From positions 1 to 64,000 of the forward strand of contig JACPIQ010000116.1 of assembly GCA_016188005.1 (NCBI GenBank): a DNA stretch of 64,000 nucleotides. The letters are read 5' to 3'. This document shows, in pieces, positions 43,415 to 51,975 of this stretch. Origin of the DNA: Candidatus Rokuibacteriota bacterium. Its GTDB lineage: Bacteria > Methylomirabilota > Methylomirabilia > Rokubacteriales > CSP1-6. Positions within the stretch are counted from its first letter, which is position 1. The number at the start of each line of letters is the position of its first letter. The notes under the pieces are model-generated. The model did not search any database. It had not been told where the DNA came from and saw only the letters and a list, made by a program, of their open reading frames with translations. The position numbers and the translations under genes are program-made.

Positions 43415-44301
43415 ATGGGCAGGATGAAGAAGGCACTGTGGCTCAGCGTCGGGATGCTCACCGCCCTGCTGCTCGGGCAGGCCCAGGTGGCGCATGCGCA
43501 GAAGAAGACGCTCGTGGTGGCGCTCAACCAGGACCCCGACATCCTCGACCCGACGCTCTCGCGCACCTACGTGGGCCGCATCATCTACGCCCACATGTGC
43601 GAGAAGCTGTACGAGATCGACGCGGGCCTCAGGATCGTCCCCCAGCTCGCCGCCGACTTGCCGCAGTTCAGCGACGCCGGCAAGACGGTCACCATCAAGC
43701 TCCGCCCGGGCGTGAAGTTCAACGACGGCACCGCGATGAACGCCGAGGCCGTGAGGTTCTCCCTCGACCGCCACCGCGCGATGAAGGGCTCCAACCGGCG
43801 CAGCGAGCTGGACTCGGTGACCGCCGTGGAGGTCGTCGATCCCCTGACCGTGCGCCTGCGTCTCAAGGCGCCGTTCTCCCCCATCGTGGCGACGCTGGCC
43901 GATCGCGCGGGCATGCCCGTCTCGCCGGCCCAGGCCAACAAGCTCGGCGACAAGTTCGGCACCGCGCCCGTGTGCGTCGGACCCTGGAGCTTCGTCGAGC
44001 GCGTGCCCCAGGACCGGATCGTGCTCGAGAAGTCCGCCCACCACTTCGACCCCGGCCAGGCCCGCTTCGACCGCCTCGTCTTCCGCGTCATCCCGGACCA
44101 CAACGTGCGGCTGGCCAACCTGCGCTCGGGCGACATCGATCTCATGCACCTGGTGAGCCCCACCGACGCCGCCAGCCTGCGGAAGGAAGGGCGCTTCGAC
44201 CTGCCGAGCGTCACCGGCCTCGGCTACCAGGGGATCACCCTCAACTATCACCTGAACTACATCGTGGCCCACGCCAAGAACCTCAAGGGCTACAAGAGGG
44301 C
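43415..44301 (+). pseudogene. Truncated peptide-type ABC substrate-binding protein (N-terminal ~295 aa)
   Basis: Signal peptide (VGMLTALLLGQAQVAHAQ) and an SBP_bac_5 (DppA/OppA-like) mature start: LVVALNQDPDILDPTLSRTY, VPQLAADLPQFSDAGKTVTI, KLRPGVKFNDGTAMNAEAV. Homology stops at about residue 295 (HAKNLKGYKRAW), where ~500 aa are expected. From 44302 the DNA codes for the interior of a permease in another frame; the SBP frame ends as nonsense at 44365. This indicates a deletion of roughly 0.9 kb across the SBP/permease junction, either real or an assembly error. Confidence 0.75.
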
Positions 44302-45000
44302 GTGGTCCGGACGGTGGCGGCGAAGCTGCCCATCACCATCGAGCTCGCCGGCCTCTCCCTCCTGATCGCGCTCGCGATCGCCATCCCCGCCGGCGTCTTC
44401 TCGGCGGTGCGGCGCAACACGATCTGGGATCTCCTGGCCAACGGCGTCTCCCTCTGCGGGCTCTCCGTGCCGTCCTTCTGGCTCGGCATCATGCTCATCC
44501 TGCTGTTCTCGGTGCGGCTGCGGCTCCTGCCCGCCTCCGGGTTCGTGCCGCTGTTCCAGGATCCCCTGGCCAACCTCGAGCGCATGATCATGCCGGCCTT
44601 CGTGCTGGGCGCGGGGCTGGCCGCCGTCCTCATGCGCCAGACCAGGAACAGCATGATCGAGGTGATGAGCGCGGACTATATCCGCACCGCCTACAGCAAG
44701 GGCCTGGCGGGCCGCGCCGTCGTGTTCCGCCACGCCATCCGTAACGGCCTCATCCCGGTGGTCACGATCCTCGGGCTGCAGACCGGGGCCCTCATGGGCG
44801 GGGCGGTGGTGACGGAGCAGATCTTCGTCGTGCCCGGCTTCGGGCGGCTGATCGTGGAGGCCGTGTTCACGCGCGACTACCCGATGGTCCAGGGCGTCGT
44901 GCTCATCACGGCGTCCGCCTACGTCCTGATCAACCTCCTCGTGGACGTGGCCTACTCGCTCCTGAACCCCCGCATCCGCATCAGGGGCGGCGAGACATGA
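44302..45000 (+). pseudogene. DppB-type ABC permease lacking its N-terminal ~90 aa
   Basis: From VVRTVAAKLPITIELAGLSL the frame reads as a complete C-terminal two-thirds of a DppB/OppB permease (BPD_transp_1): several TM helices, MRQTRNSMIEVMSADYIRTA and the EAA-like loop GLAGRAVVFRHAIRNGLIPV. The first transmembrane helix and start codon are absent; the sequence is joined directly to the truncated binding protein. It ends at an ATGA overlap with the intact DppC-type gene. Confidence 0.75.
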
Positions 45001-45833
45001 GCCGGCTCCAGCGGGGCTGGCTGCGCGCCCGCCGACGGCCCGTGGCGGTGGTGGGAGCCGTCGTGGTGCTCCTGTTCACGGCACTGGCGCTCGGGGCCCC
45101 ATGGATCGCGCCGAGCGACCCGCTCCGCACCGACTGGAGCCAGATCCGAAAAGCCGCGACCTGGGCGCACCCCTTCGGCACCGACGACCTCGGACGCGAC
45201 ACCTTCTCGCGCGTCATCTGGGGCACGCGCATCTCGATGCAGGCGGGGGTCTTTTCCATCCTCCTCGCCATCGCCATCGGGGTGCCGGTGGGCCTCGTGG
45301 CCGGCTACTACCGCGGCGCCTTCGACCAGCTGATCATGCGACTCACGGACGCGTGGCTGTCCTTCCCGTTCCTGATCCTGGCCATCGGACTCGTCACCAT
45401 CCTCGGTCCCTCGCTCACCAACGCCACCGTGGCCATCGGGCTCGGCGCCACGCCCACCTATATCCGGCTCACTCGCGGCCTGGTGCTCGGCACGCAGGCG
45501 GAGGACTATGTCCAGGGGGCGCGGGCGCTGGGCGCCGGCGACGGGCGCGTCATGGCGCGGCACATCCTGCCCAATATCGCGAGCGCCCTCCTCGTGCAGG
45601 CCACCGTGTCGATCCCCGGCGCCATCATCGCCGAGGCCATCCTGTCCTTCCTCGGCCTGGGCGTGCAGCCACCCAGCCCGAGCTGGGGGACGATGCTCAG
45701 CGCCGCCCAGCAGTTCCTCGAGGCCGCGCCGTGGATGGCCTGGTGGCCGGGGCTCGCCATCTTCTCGCTCACGCTGTCGTTCAATCTGGCCGGCGACGGG
45801 CTGCGCGATCTCCTCGACCCCAAGGACTACTGA
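44997..45833 (+). CDS. DppC-type ABC transporter permease
   Basis: 278 aa. Family signature PFGTDDLGRDTFSRVIWGTR, six TM helices, EAA loop GARALGAGDGRVMARHILPN and SFLGLGVQPPSPSWGTML, all typical of the OppC/DppC group for peptides or nickel. Start ATG 44997 overlaps the broken DppB-type gene. No ATPase genes follow in the window, so the transporter is incomplete here. Confidence 0.85.
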   Translation: MSRLQRGWLRARRRPVAVVGAVVVLLFTALALGAPWIAPSDPLRTDWSQIRKAATWAHPFGTDDLGRDTFSRVIWGTRISMQAGVFSILLAIAIGVPVGLVAGYYRGAFDQLIMRLTDAWLSFPFLILAIGLVTILGPSLTNATVAIGLGATPTYIRLTRGLVLGTQAEDYVQGARALGAGDGRVMARHILPNIASALLVQATVSIPGAIIAEAILSFLGLGVQPPSPSWGTMLSAAQQFLEAAPWMAWWPGLAIFSLTLSFNLAGDGLRDLLDPKDY

Positions 45834-45990
45834 TGCTCACACGCTGACCGCTGGGTCCGCTGTTCCGCAGCCTGCTGATCCCTGGTGATTCGAACCCCGT
45901 CGCCTCGCCGGCGCCGGGCACATTCCTTCCCCCGTCCGGTCAACCCCTTGGCCCCTTCGTTCGTCCGTATGAGTAAGAGGGCTGGCGGCT

Positions 45991-45997
45991 CGTCTAA
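45991..45997 (+). promoter_or_regulatory. Candidate ECF-type -10 element (CGTCTAA)
   Basis: CGTCTAA ends 5 nt before the GTG at 46003 and resembles -10 elements of ECF sigma promoters. No clear -35 (GGAAC-type) was seen. With no ribosome-binding site upstream of 46003, a leaderless, self-regulated transcript is possible. Confidence 0.2.
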
Positions 45998-46002
45998 CGC
46001 GC

Positions 46003-46515
46003 GTGGACCCATCTTCGGGATACGAGGCGTTGGTCCAGACCCACTCCGGCCGCCTGCAGCGGCTGTGCCAGCTGCTCCTGGCTGATGGTCAGGAGGCGGA
46101 GGAGGTCGTGCAAGAGGTGTTCGTGAAAGCATTCGAGGCGGAGAGGCGGCACGGACCCCCGGCGGACTGGGGGCCGTGGCTGACGCGGATCGCCGTCAAC
46201 ACCTGTCGGGACCGTCGCCGGGCCGGCTGGTGGAGGCGGTTCCGGCGCTGGAGCGAGCGGATCGAGGAGATGCCCATCGCCGACGGCGGACCGACACCGG
46301 AGGACGCGGCCATCAGTGACGAGACGAGGCGGCGCGTGTGGCTGGCGTTTCGGGCCTTGCCCGACCGGCAGCGCGAGGTGTTCGTGCTGCGCCATCTGCA
46401 GGGGTGGTCGGGGCCGGAGATCGCCGCCGCGCTGGAGCTCAGCGTCGGCAGCGTGAAGCGCCATCTCTTCCGGTCCATCCATCGGCTGCGCGAGACGCTC
46501 GGGGGAACACCATGA
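46003..46515 (+). CDS. ECF-type RNA polymerase sigma factor
   Basis: 170 aa. Region 2 (LVQTHSGRLQRLCQLLLADG, AEEVVQEVFVKAF, WGPWLTRIAVNTCRDRRR) and region 4 (AFRALPDRQREVFVLRHLQG, GPEIAAALELSVGSVKRHLF) give a standard sigma-70 family group 4 protein. The following overlapping gene encodes a cysteine/histidine-containing anti-sigma-like protein, and envelope genes follow, so an envelope-stress role is likely. Confidence 0.9.
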   Translation: MDPSSGYEALVQTHSGRLQRLCQLLLADGQEAEEVVQEVFVKAFEAERRHGPPADWGPWLTRIAVNTCRDRRRAGWWRRFRRWSERIEEMPIADGGPTPEDAAISDETRRRVWLAFRALPDRQREVFVLRHLQGWSGPEIAAALELSVGSVKRHLFRSIHRLRETLGGTP

Positions 46516-47039
46516 CCCGGTGCCTGCCCGACAAGAGCTTGACGCAGGTGCAGGCCGGCCTGGGCAGTGAAGCCGAGCAAGCCCATGTGCAGTCCTGCCC
46601 GGGCTGCGCCCAGCGCCTCAACGCCCTCGCGCGGGATCTGGCCGTCATCAGCCGCGTGCTGGCGACTACCGCCGAGCCGGCGACCCGGACCCTGCGAACC
46701 GCAAGACGATGGCTGCCCGCTGCCGTCGGCGCCTCGGCCCTCGCGGTGGCCGCCCTGCTATGGATCGAGGTCGCGGTCTGGCGGGCGATGACGTTCGTTC
46801 CCCCCACGATGCGGTCCGAGGAGGCTGCGGCCATCCTGACCGAGGTCTCCGCCGCCCTGTTCTCCGTTCGCGGGTATACGACGACCCGGGCGGAGGCCGA
46901 TGAGCTCGTGCCGAGGCTCGAGAGCGAGGAGGACGCCGAGAGCGACTGCGATGGACCGGACTGGCTGGTGACACCGGGCTGCGGCCCGGCCGCGCTCACC
47001 CCCACCGCCACGTCAGAGTGGGGATGGGCAGAGGAATGA
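46512..47039 (+). CDS. Membrane anti-sigma factor (zinc-finger type)
   Basis: 175 aa. N-terminal HVQSCPGC supplies the His/Cys cluster of ZAS-type anti-sigma domains, then one TM helix (LPAAVGASALAVAALLWIEV). The periplasmic tail has a negatively charged stretch (PRLESEEDAESDCDGPDW). ATG 46512 overlaps the sigma factor stop (ATGA), so the pair is coupled. Probably holds the sigma factor at the membrane until a signal. Confidence 0.7.
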   Translation: MTRCLPDKSLTQVQAGLGSEAEQAHVQSCPGCAQRLNALARDLAVISRVLATTAEPATRTLRTARRWLPAAVGASALAVAALLWIEVAVWRAMTFVPPTMRSEEAAAILTEVSAALFSVRGYTTTRAEADELVPRLESEEDAESDCDGPDWLVTPGCGPAALTPTATSEWGWAEE

Positions 47040-47073
47040 TCATGACTGACGATACTCCATCGGGAGGAAAGAC

Positions 47074-47589
47074 ATGAAGAGGCTGAGCGAGATGAAGACG
47101 ATGCTTCTTCGGCCAGCGGGCTGGGCCTTCGTCGTGCTGGCGGCGCTTCTCGCGAGCGGCGCCCAGCCGGCGGCCGCCCAGGGCATGGGCCCTGGCATGG
47201 GGCACGGCTGGGGGCGCGACAGCGGACTGGCGCTCCCCTTCCTGATCCGCGCGGTGAACCTCACCCCGGAGCAGAACACCAGGGTGCGGGCGATCCTGTC
47301 CTCGCATCGCACGGCGACGCGGAGTACGATGGAGCAGCTGAGAAAGGCGCAGGAGGAGCTGGCGGACAAGCTGATCACGCCAGGGCAGGTCCAGGCCGCC
47401 GACGTCCAGCCGCAGCTCCAGCAAATCGGGCAGCTCCGGGAGCAGCTCCTCCACGACAGCGCGCAGATCGCCCTTGACGTCCGGGCGATCCTGACGCCGG
47501 AGCAGCTGGCCAAGGCGGGTCAGGTGAAAACCCGCATGCAGCAGCTCCGGGTGGAGATGCGCCAGCTCTTCGAGCAGGCTCGCCCCTGA
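47074..47589 (+). CDS. Periplasmic Spy/CpxP-ZraP-like protein
   Basis: 171 aa. Signal peptide (AFVVLAALLASGAQPAAAQ), a Gly/Met/His-rich start (GMGPGMGHGWGRD) and two LTPEQ motifs (AVNLTPEQNTRVRAILSSHR, RAILTPEQLAKAGQVKTRMQ) within amphipathic helices, as in the LTXXQ family of periplasmic chaperones and metal-responsive proteins. It follows the anti-sigma gene by 34 nt with GGAGG before its start, consistent with an envelope-stress operon. Confidence 0.75.
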   Translation: MKRLSEMKTMLLRPAGWAFVVLAALLASGAQPAAAQGMGPGMGHGWGRDSGLALPFLIRAVNLTPEQNTRVRAILSSHRTATRSTMEQLRKAQEELADKLITPGQVQAADVQPQLQQIGQLREQLLHDSAQIALDVRAILTPEQLAKAGQVKTRMQQLRVEMRQLFEQARP

Positions 47590-47623
47590 GGGCCCGAGGA
47601 GAAGACGCAGGAGGAGAGTCGCC

Positions 47624-48025
47624 ATGAAGACAGTGCTCGGCCGATTGGGCATGGCGTGCTGTATCGCCGTCGCGCTGGTGGCCGCGACCGCGAGCCCCAG
47701 CGACGCGTGGGGCCGAGACCGGCACTCCCGGGGGGGGCCGCATTTCTGGGGGGGGGCGCATGTCCGGGGGGGCCCGAGCTTCTGGTGGGGCCCCCGCGTC
47801 TACCTCGGCCCCCCGGTGCTATGGGCGCCTTCCCCGTATCCGTATTACAGCCCCCATTATTACAGCCCCCCGGTGGTGGTCGAGTCGCCGCCGGTATATG
47901 TCGAGCAGCAGCCGGCGACGCCTGGGTACTGGTACTACTGCCAGAATCCGAATGGCTACTACCCATACGTCGCGCAGTGTCCCGGCGGGTGGACCCCGGT
48001 AGCGCCTACACCACCGGCACGGTAG
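47624..48025 (+). CDS. Exported Gly/Pro/Tyr-rich protein
   Basis: 133 aa. Signal peptide (CIAVALVAATASPSDAWG), then a low-complexity Gly/Pro/Trp/Tyr region (GGPHFWGGAHVRGGPSFWWG, YPYYSPHYYSPPVVVESPP). The end YYCQNPNGYYPYVAQCPGGW, with two Cys, recurs in many proteobacterial exported proteins of unknown function. Located in the sigma/anti-sigma operon. Its role is unknown, likely cell-surface or periplasmic. Confidence 0.65.
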   Translation: MKTVLGRLGMACCIAVALVAATASPSDAWGRDRHSRGGPHFWGGAHVRGGPSFWWGPRVYLGPPVLWAPSPYPYYSPHYYSPPVVVESPPVYVEQQPATPGYWYYCQNPNGYYPYVAQCPGGWTPVAPTPPAR

Positions 48026-48043
48026 GCGCCGAGGGGGCAAGAC

Positions 48044-48565
48044 ATGCCGGCACGCGTGACTGCGATCGGGCTCGTGGTGTTGCTCTTCACCGGGTGCGCG
48101 ACAGTCCCGACGGGACCGAGCGTGATGGTGCTTCCGGGCACGGGGAAGTCCTTCGAGCAGTTCCAGGCCGATGATGCGGTGTGCCGGTCATGGGCCCTTC
48201 AGCAAACCGGAACCGAGCCGGGGACGGCGGCCACGCGGGACACGCTGACCGGCGCTGCCGTGGGCGCGGTGGTCGGCGCCGGGCTCGGCGCCGCCATCGG
48301 CGCCGCGGCCGGGCATCCAGGGGCAGGGGCGGCGATCGGCGCCGGCGGAGGCCTCCTGGGCGGAACCGCCATCGGGGCCAGCGCCGGCCAGTCCACGGGG
48401 TACAGCGTGCAGCGGCGCTACGACATGGCCTATCAGCAGTGCATGTACGCCAAGGGCAACCAGATCCCCGGCGTCAGGCGGGCCGCTCCACCGGCCTACT
48501 TGGCGCCCCTGCCTCCGCCGCCGCCGCCGGGCCCCCCTCCCCCGCCCCCACCGCCTCCATCGTAG
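48044..48565 (+). CDS. Glycine-zipper lipoprotein
   Basis: 173 aa. Lipobox (LLFTGC) and a mature part with a strong glycine-zipper (GAAVGAVVGAGLGAAIGAAA, GGGLLGGTAIGASAGQS), as in YMGG-like/SlyB outer-membrane lipoproteins, ending in a Pro-rich tail (PPPPPPPGPPP). It shows the CRSWA and YQQCMYAKGNQIPG motifs of that family. Last clear gene of the envelope group. Confidence 0.75.
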   Translation: MPARVTAIGLVVLLFTGCATVPTGPSVMVLPGTGKSFEQFQADDAVCRSWALQQTGTEPGTAATRDTLTGAAVGAVVGAGLGAAIGAAAGHPGAGAAIGAGGGLLGGTAIGASAGQSTGYSVQRRYDMAYQQCMYAKGNQIPGVRRAAPPAYLAPLPPPPPPGPPPPPPPPPS

Positions 48566-48684
48566 TCGGCGGTTGCTGAGGGCGGAGCCTGCGACATGCG
48601 CCCCGCGGGGGAGACACCGCCCCTGCGCGGCTCAGGAGGCGTGAGGCTCACGCACCCCGCGCTGCCTGCTCCCACAGCCTCGCC

Positions 48685-48864
48685 GCGCGCCACCGCCTGG
48701 ATGGCTTCGGTCTGAAGGCGCGTCTCCATGATGGCGTTGGCTTTCAGCTTCTGCACGAACTCCCAGCCGTACAGCTCCAGCCACGCCTTGATCAGGAGCG
48801 TCGTCGAGGCGGCATTCTCGGGCGCTCCGAGCGCCAGCTTGTCCTCTGTGAAAGCCGCATGCAC
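48685..48864 (-). pseudogene. Fragment of a periplasmic (Fe3+-type) ABC binding protein
   Basis: About 60 codons, FTEDKLALGAPENAASTTLL followed by KAWLELYGWEFVQKLKANAI and TEAIQAVARGEAVG, resemble the central part of iron(III)/extracellular solute-binding proteins. Nothing of the rest of the family remains nearby. The frame continues into a Gly-rich antisense of the lipoprotein gene tail, which is not expected to be coding. Treated as a remnant. Confidence 0.45.
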
Positions 48865-48874
48865 TCCTTGTCGT

Positions 48875-50053
48875 TCAGATGACGCCGTCGCGCCGGAGGG
48901 CGGCGAGCTCCTCTGCGCCGAGGCCGAGAAGCGCGCCGTACACCTCCGCGTTGTGCTGCCCCTTGTCGGGGCCCGCCCACTTGATCGTGCCCGGCGTCTT
49001 CGAGAGCTTGGGGACCACGCCCACCATGGCGAGCCGCCCCACCCGCGGGTCGTCGATCTCGACGATGTTGCGCTCCCGGAAATGCGGGTCGGCCGCGATG
49101 TCGGCCACCGTATAGAGCTTCTCGGCGGGGATGCCGGCCTCCTCCAGCTGCCGCAGGAGTTCCGCCGCGGGACGCGTGCTCACCCACGCCGCGACCATCT
49201 TGTCCACGTCGTCGGCGCCGGCCACCCGGTCCGCGGAGCGGGCGTAGCGCGGGTCCTGCGCCAGCTCCTCGCCCCCCATCAGCGCCGCCAGGCGCTTCCA
49301 CAGGGAGTCCGTGCCGGCGTTGAGCACGACCCAGGCCCCGTCCCCCGAACGGTAATTCCCCGCGGGCGACACGCCGGGATGCCGGTTCCCGCTGCGCTCG
49401 CGCACCAGTCCGATCTTCTGGTAGGCGGTGAGCATGCCCTCCGAGCCGCGGAAGATCCCCTCGTAGAGGGCCAGGTCGATCTCCTGCCCGCCACCCCCGT
49501 TCCGGTCGCGATGGTACAGCGCGAGCATCACCGCGAAGGCGCCGAAGGAGGCCGCGAGATAGTCGCCCAGAGCAAAGCCCTGGCGAACCGGCTCCGCGTC
49601 TGGAAACCCCGACACGTAGGTCAGGCCGGCGAAGGCGGATGCGACCCGGTCGAAGGCCCCCTTGTGCCGGTATGGCCCAGTTTGCCCGTAGCCCGAGACC
49701 CGAAGCAGGACGAGCCCGGGGTTCTCCTGCGCCAGCGACTCGTAGCCGAGGCCCCACTGCTCCAGCGTGCCGGGGCGGAAGTTCTCCGCGAGGACGTCAC
49801 AGCCGGCCGCGAGCTGGCGGAGGATCGCCTGGCCGCGCGGGAGCCGGAGGTTCAACGTGATCGATTTCTTGTTGCGGGCTTCCTGGAGCCAGAGGAGGGG
49901 CCGGCCCTCGTAGCGAGGGCCGAACTGGCGCAGGAGGTCCCCCGTGGCCGGCTCTTCCACCTTGATGACCTCGGCCCCGAATTCTCCGAGCAAGGTGGCC
50001 GCGACCGGCGCCCCCAGAACGGTGGCCAGGTCGAGCACACGGATACCGGTCAA
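48875..50053 (-). CDS. Class III CoA-transferase (CaiB/BaiF family)
   Basis: 392 aa. Family III landmarks: VLDLATVLGAPVAATLLGEF, GAEVIKVEEPATGD, SGYGQTGPY, and Asp164 in ALGDYLAASFGAF, the position of the catalytic aspartate. It should transfer CoA between acyl groups, often formyl-, carnitine-, or succinyl-CoA partners; the acceptor is unknown. TTG 50053 is the start given by the open frame and by the family's usual N-terminus. A partial tRNA-Leu copy lies immediately upstream. Confidence 0.85.
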   Translation of the reverse strand: MTGIRVLDLATVLGAPVAATLLGEFGAEVIKVEEPATGDLLRQFGPRYEGRPLLWLQEARNKKSITLNLRLPRGQAILRQLAAGCDVLAENFRPGTLEQWGLGYESLAQENPGLVLLRVSGYGQTGPYRHKGAFDRVASAFAGLTYVSGFPDAEPVRQGFALGDYLAASFGAFAVMLALYHRDRNGGGGQEIDLALYEGIFRGSEGMLTAYQKIGLVRERSGNRHPGVSPAGNYRSGDGAWVVLNAGTDSLWKRLAALMGGEELAQDPRYARSADRVAGADDVDKMVAAWVSTRPAAELLRQLEEAGIPAEKLYTVADIAADPHFRERNIVEIDDPRVGRLAMVGVVPKLSKTPGTIKWAGPDKGQHNAEVYGALLGLGAEELAALRRDGVI

Positions 50054-50642
50054 GGATTGCGGTGTCGGATCCAGCTGGTCCTCCTCTTCTCTCGCGTTCT
50101 GCCGCGTGTGCCGGCCGGGGCAAGACCGCGCTCTGGCTCAACTATGGTGCCGGGAGGGGGAATCGAACCCCCACGGGCGTTGCCGCCCAAAGGGTCTTGA
50201 GTTCTGGAAGGTATCTTACACAGTTGCCGCAAACGGACAAGCTGCCCTTCTCCCCTTTGCCCCCTTTCATGCCGATTGGTGCTGGCACAAGGTGGGCAGC
50301 CCTCAAGGAGAGAAGGCGCAGCCCCCGCGCGTCATCGCCACCGTCCAGGACCCGGCCGGTCGCGCGCACGATCCTCGCCCCCCTCGGCCTCCCCTGCGCC
50401 CTTCAGCCTGCCGGCCCCGCCCCGCGCTCGCACCACGCCCGTTCCTTGACGGCGCACCCGCAGCGGGAGCAGGATTGCCGCAGCCCACAGGGCGATGACG
50501 GCTGCCGATGCGCGCTGGGCTCCCTCATGGGGCTGAGCTTGCCCGGGGGCCGGGCCAGAGGGTCCACGCGGCCGGCCGCCCGAATCGCGTTCATGATGGC
50601 CAGGTACTCCCGGGAGGGGCTCATCGAGGAGGGAGGGACGCG
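50054..50642. other. Region holding the tRNA-Leu fragment; no other gene seen
   Basis: Contains the tRNA-derived repeat at 50145-50200. Frames such as 50062-50646 and 50508-50828 lack recognisable domains except the small frame starting at 50643. Confidence 0.4.
50145..50193 (-). repeat. 49-bp repeat from the 3' part of tRNA-Leu (candidate attachment site)
   Basis: Identical to 53977-54025, the 3' portion (variable loop, T arm, acceptor end, CCA) of the tRNA-Leu gene. Here no 5' half is present, so it is not a functional tRNA. Two mismatches then TTGAG extend similarity into the anticodon loop (50196-50200). Same orientation as the intact gene: a direct repeat as left by integration at a tRNA 3' end. 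The segment between (50194-53976) is ~3.8 kb. Confidence 0.7.
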
Positions 50643-50828
50643 ATGACGGACACGCCGATGACCGAGCAAGGGCCGATCCTGGACCAGAGCCTCCGCGAGG
50701 GGGCCATCGCCGTCCACGTGCATGCCGATCCGTGCAGCCTCATCGCGCGGAACCAGGATTTCTGCCCCCCCTCGGCCCGGCCGATCGGCCTCGACGACAC
50801 GGCGCCGGCACCGGGCGGCAACCGCTGA
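50643..50828 (+). CDS. Small protein of unknown function, coupled to nitrilase
   Basis: 61 aa, MTDTPMTEQGPILDQSLREG and a middle part with Cys/His residues (HVHADPCSLIARNQDFCPP). A strong GGAGGGAGGG site precedes the ATG, and the stop overlaps the nitrilase start (TGATG, 50826-50830). These features favour a real gene despite its size. No family recognised; Cys and His could bind metal. Confidence 0.5.
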   Translation: MTDTPMTEQGPILDQSLREGAIAVHVHADPCSLIARNQDFCPPSARPIGLDDTAPAPGGNR

Positions 50829-51928
50829 TGAGCGGCCCCTGGCCGGCTTTCACGGCGGCGGCGGTGCAGGCGGCGCCCGTGTACCTCGACCGCCAGGCCA
50901 CCGTGGACAAGGCCTGCGCCCTGATCCGCGAGGCCGGGCGCGCCGGGGCCAGGCTGGTGGCCTTCCCCGAGGTCTTCGTCCCCGGCTTCCCCCACTGGAT
51001 CTACCTCGATCGCCCGCAGCCCAACGAGCGCTACTTCGTCGAGCTGGTGAGGGAAGCGGTGCAGGTGCCGGGCCCCGAGACTGAGCGCCTCGGCCAGGCG
51101 GCGCGGGAGGCCGGTGCCCACGTGGTGATCGGGGTCAACGAGCGGAGCCCCCGGAGCATGGGGGAGCTGTTCAACACCAACCTCCTCTTCGGGCCCGACG
51201 GCTCGCTCCTGGGGCGGCATCGCAAGCTGATGCCGACCTATGCGGAGAAGATGGTGTGGAGCTTCGGCGACGGCTCGACGCTTCGCGTGTACGACACCGC
51301 GGTGGGGCGGCTCGGCACCCTCTGCTGCGGGGAGAACACCAACCCGCTGGCCCGGTTCGCCCTCATCGCGCAGGGCGAGCAAGTCCACGTGGCCAATTAC
51401 CCCGCGCGGCCGGCGGGAGACCCCTATGACCTCACGCGGGCCATCGAGATCCGCTCCGCCGCCCATGCCTTCGAGGGCAAGTGCTTCGTGCTGGTGGCGG
51501 GGAGCCTCATCAGCGCCCCCATGCGCGAGCGGCTCGGCGACACGGCCGAGAAGCGCCGGCTCCTCGGCGACGGGAGCATGACGTTCACCGGCATCCTCGG
51601 CCCGGACGGCCGCGTCATCGCGGGGCCCGCGGCGCCGGACCGGGAGGAGATCGTCTACGGCAAGATCGAGCTCGAGGCGATCATCCGGCCCAAGATCCTC
51701 CACGACGTGGCCGGCAACTACAACCGCTTCGACGTGCTGTCGCTCCAGCTGAACCGCGCGCCCCTGGCGGCGATCCACGAGGCGATGCCGGCGCTGACGG
51801 ACTCCGAGGGCCCGGGGCCCGACACCCGGGCGCTGCTGGACGAGCTCCGCCGCCGCGTGGGCTCGGCCTCCCACGAGGAGCTCCGGGCGCTCGTCGCCTC
51901 GCTGCTGGCGGCCCTGGACGCCGGGTAG
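50828..51928 (+). CDS. Nitrilase-type carbon-nitrogen hydrolase
   Basis: 366 aa, the length of aliphatic/aromatic nitrilases. Catalytic triad visible: Glu48 (VAFPEVFVPG), Lys133 (GRHRKLMPTY) and Cys167 (GTLCCGENTNP). Should hydrolyse a nitrile to its acid or amide. The neighbouring membrane protein and CoA-transferase may import and activate the product. Start ATG 50828 is coupled to the small upstream gene. Confidence 0.85.
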   Translation: MSGPWPAFTAAAVQAAPVYLDRQATVDKACALIREAGRAGARLVAFPEVFVPGFPHWIYLDRPQPNERYFVELVREAVQVPGPETERLGQAAREAGAHVVIGVNERSPRSMGELFNTNLLFGPDGSLLGRHRKLMPTYAEKMVWSFGDGSTLRVYDTAVGRLGTLCCGENTNPLARFALIAQGEQVHVANYPARPAGDPYDLTRAIEIRSAAHAFEGKCFVLVAGSLISAPMRERLGDTAEKRRLLGDGSMTFTGILGPDGRVIAGPAAPDREEIVYGKIELEAIIRPKILHDVAGNYNRFDVLSLQLNRAPLAAIHEAMPALTDSEGPGPDTRALLDELRRRVGSASHEELRALVASLLAALDAG

Positions 51929-51975
51929 CGCCTGCGCCTCCCCGGCAGGGACATGTCCCACAGGAGACTGACACG

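Noticed and set aside
48496-48680. Coding continuation of the binding-protein fragment
   Set aside because: This part is the antisense of a Pro-rich lipoprotein tail, giving only a Gly run.
50145-50230. A second tRNA-Leu gene
   Set aside because: Only the 3' part is present. The sequence upstream does not supply the GCCGGG acceptor half or a D arm, so it is a fragment.
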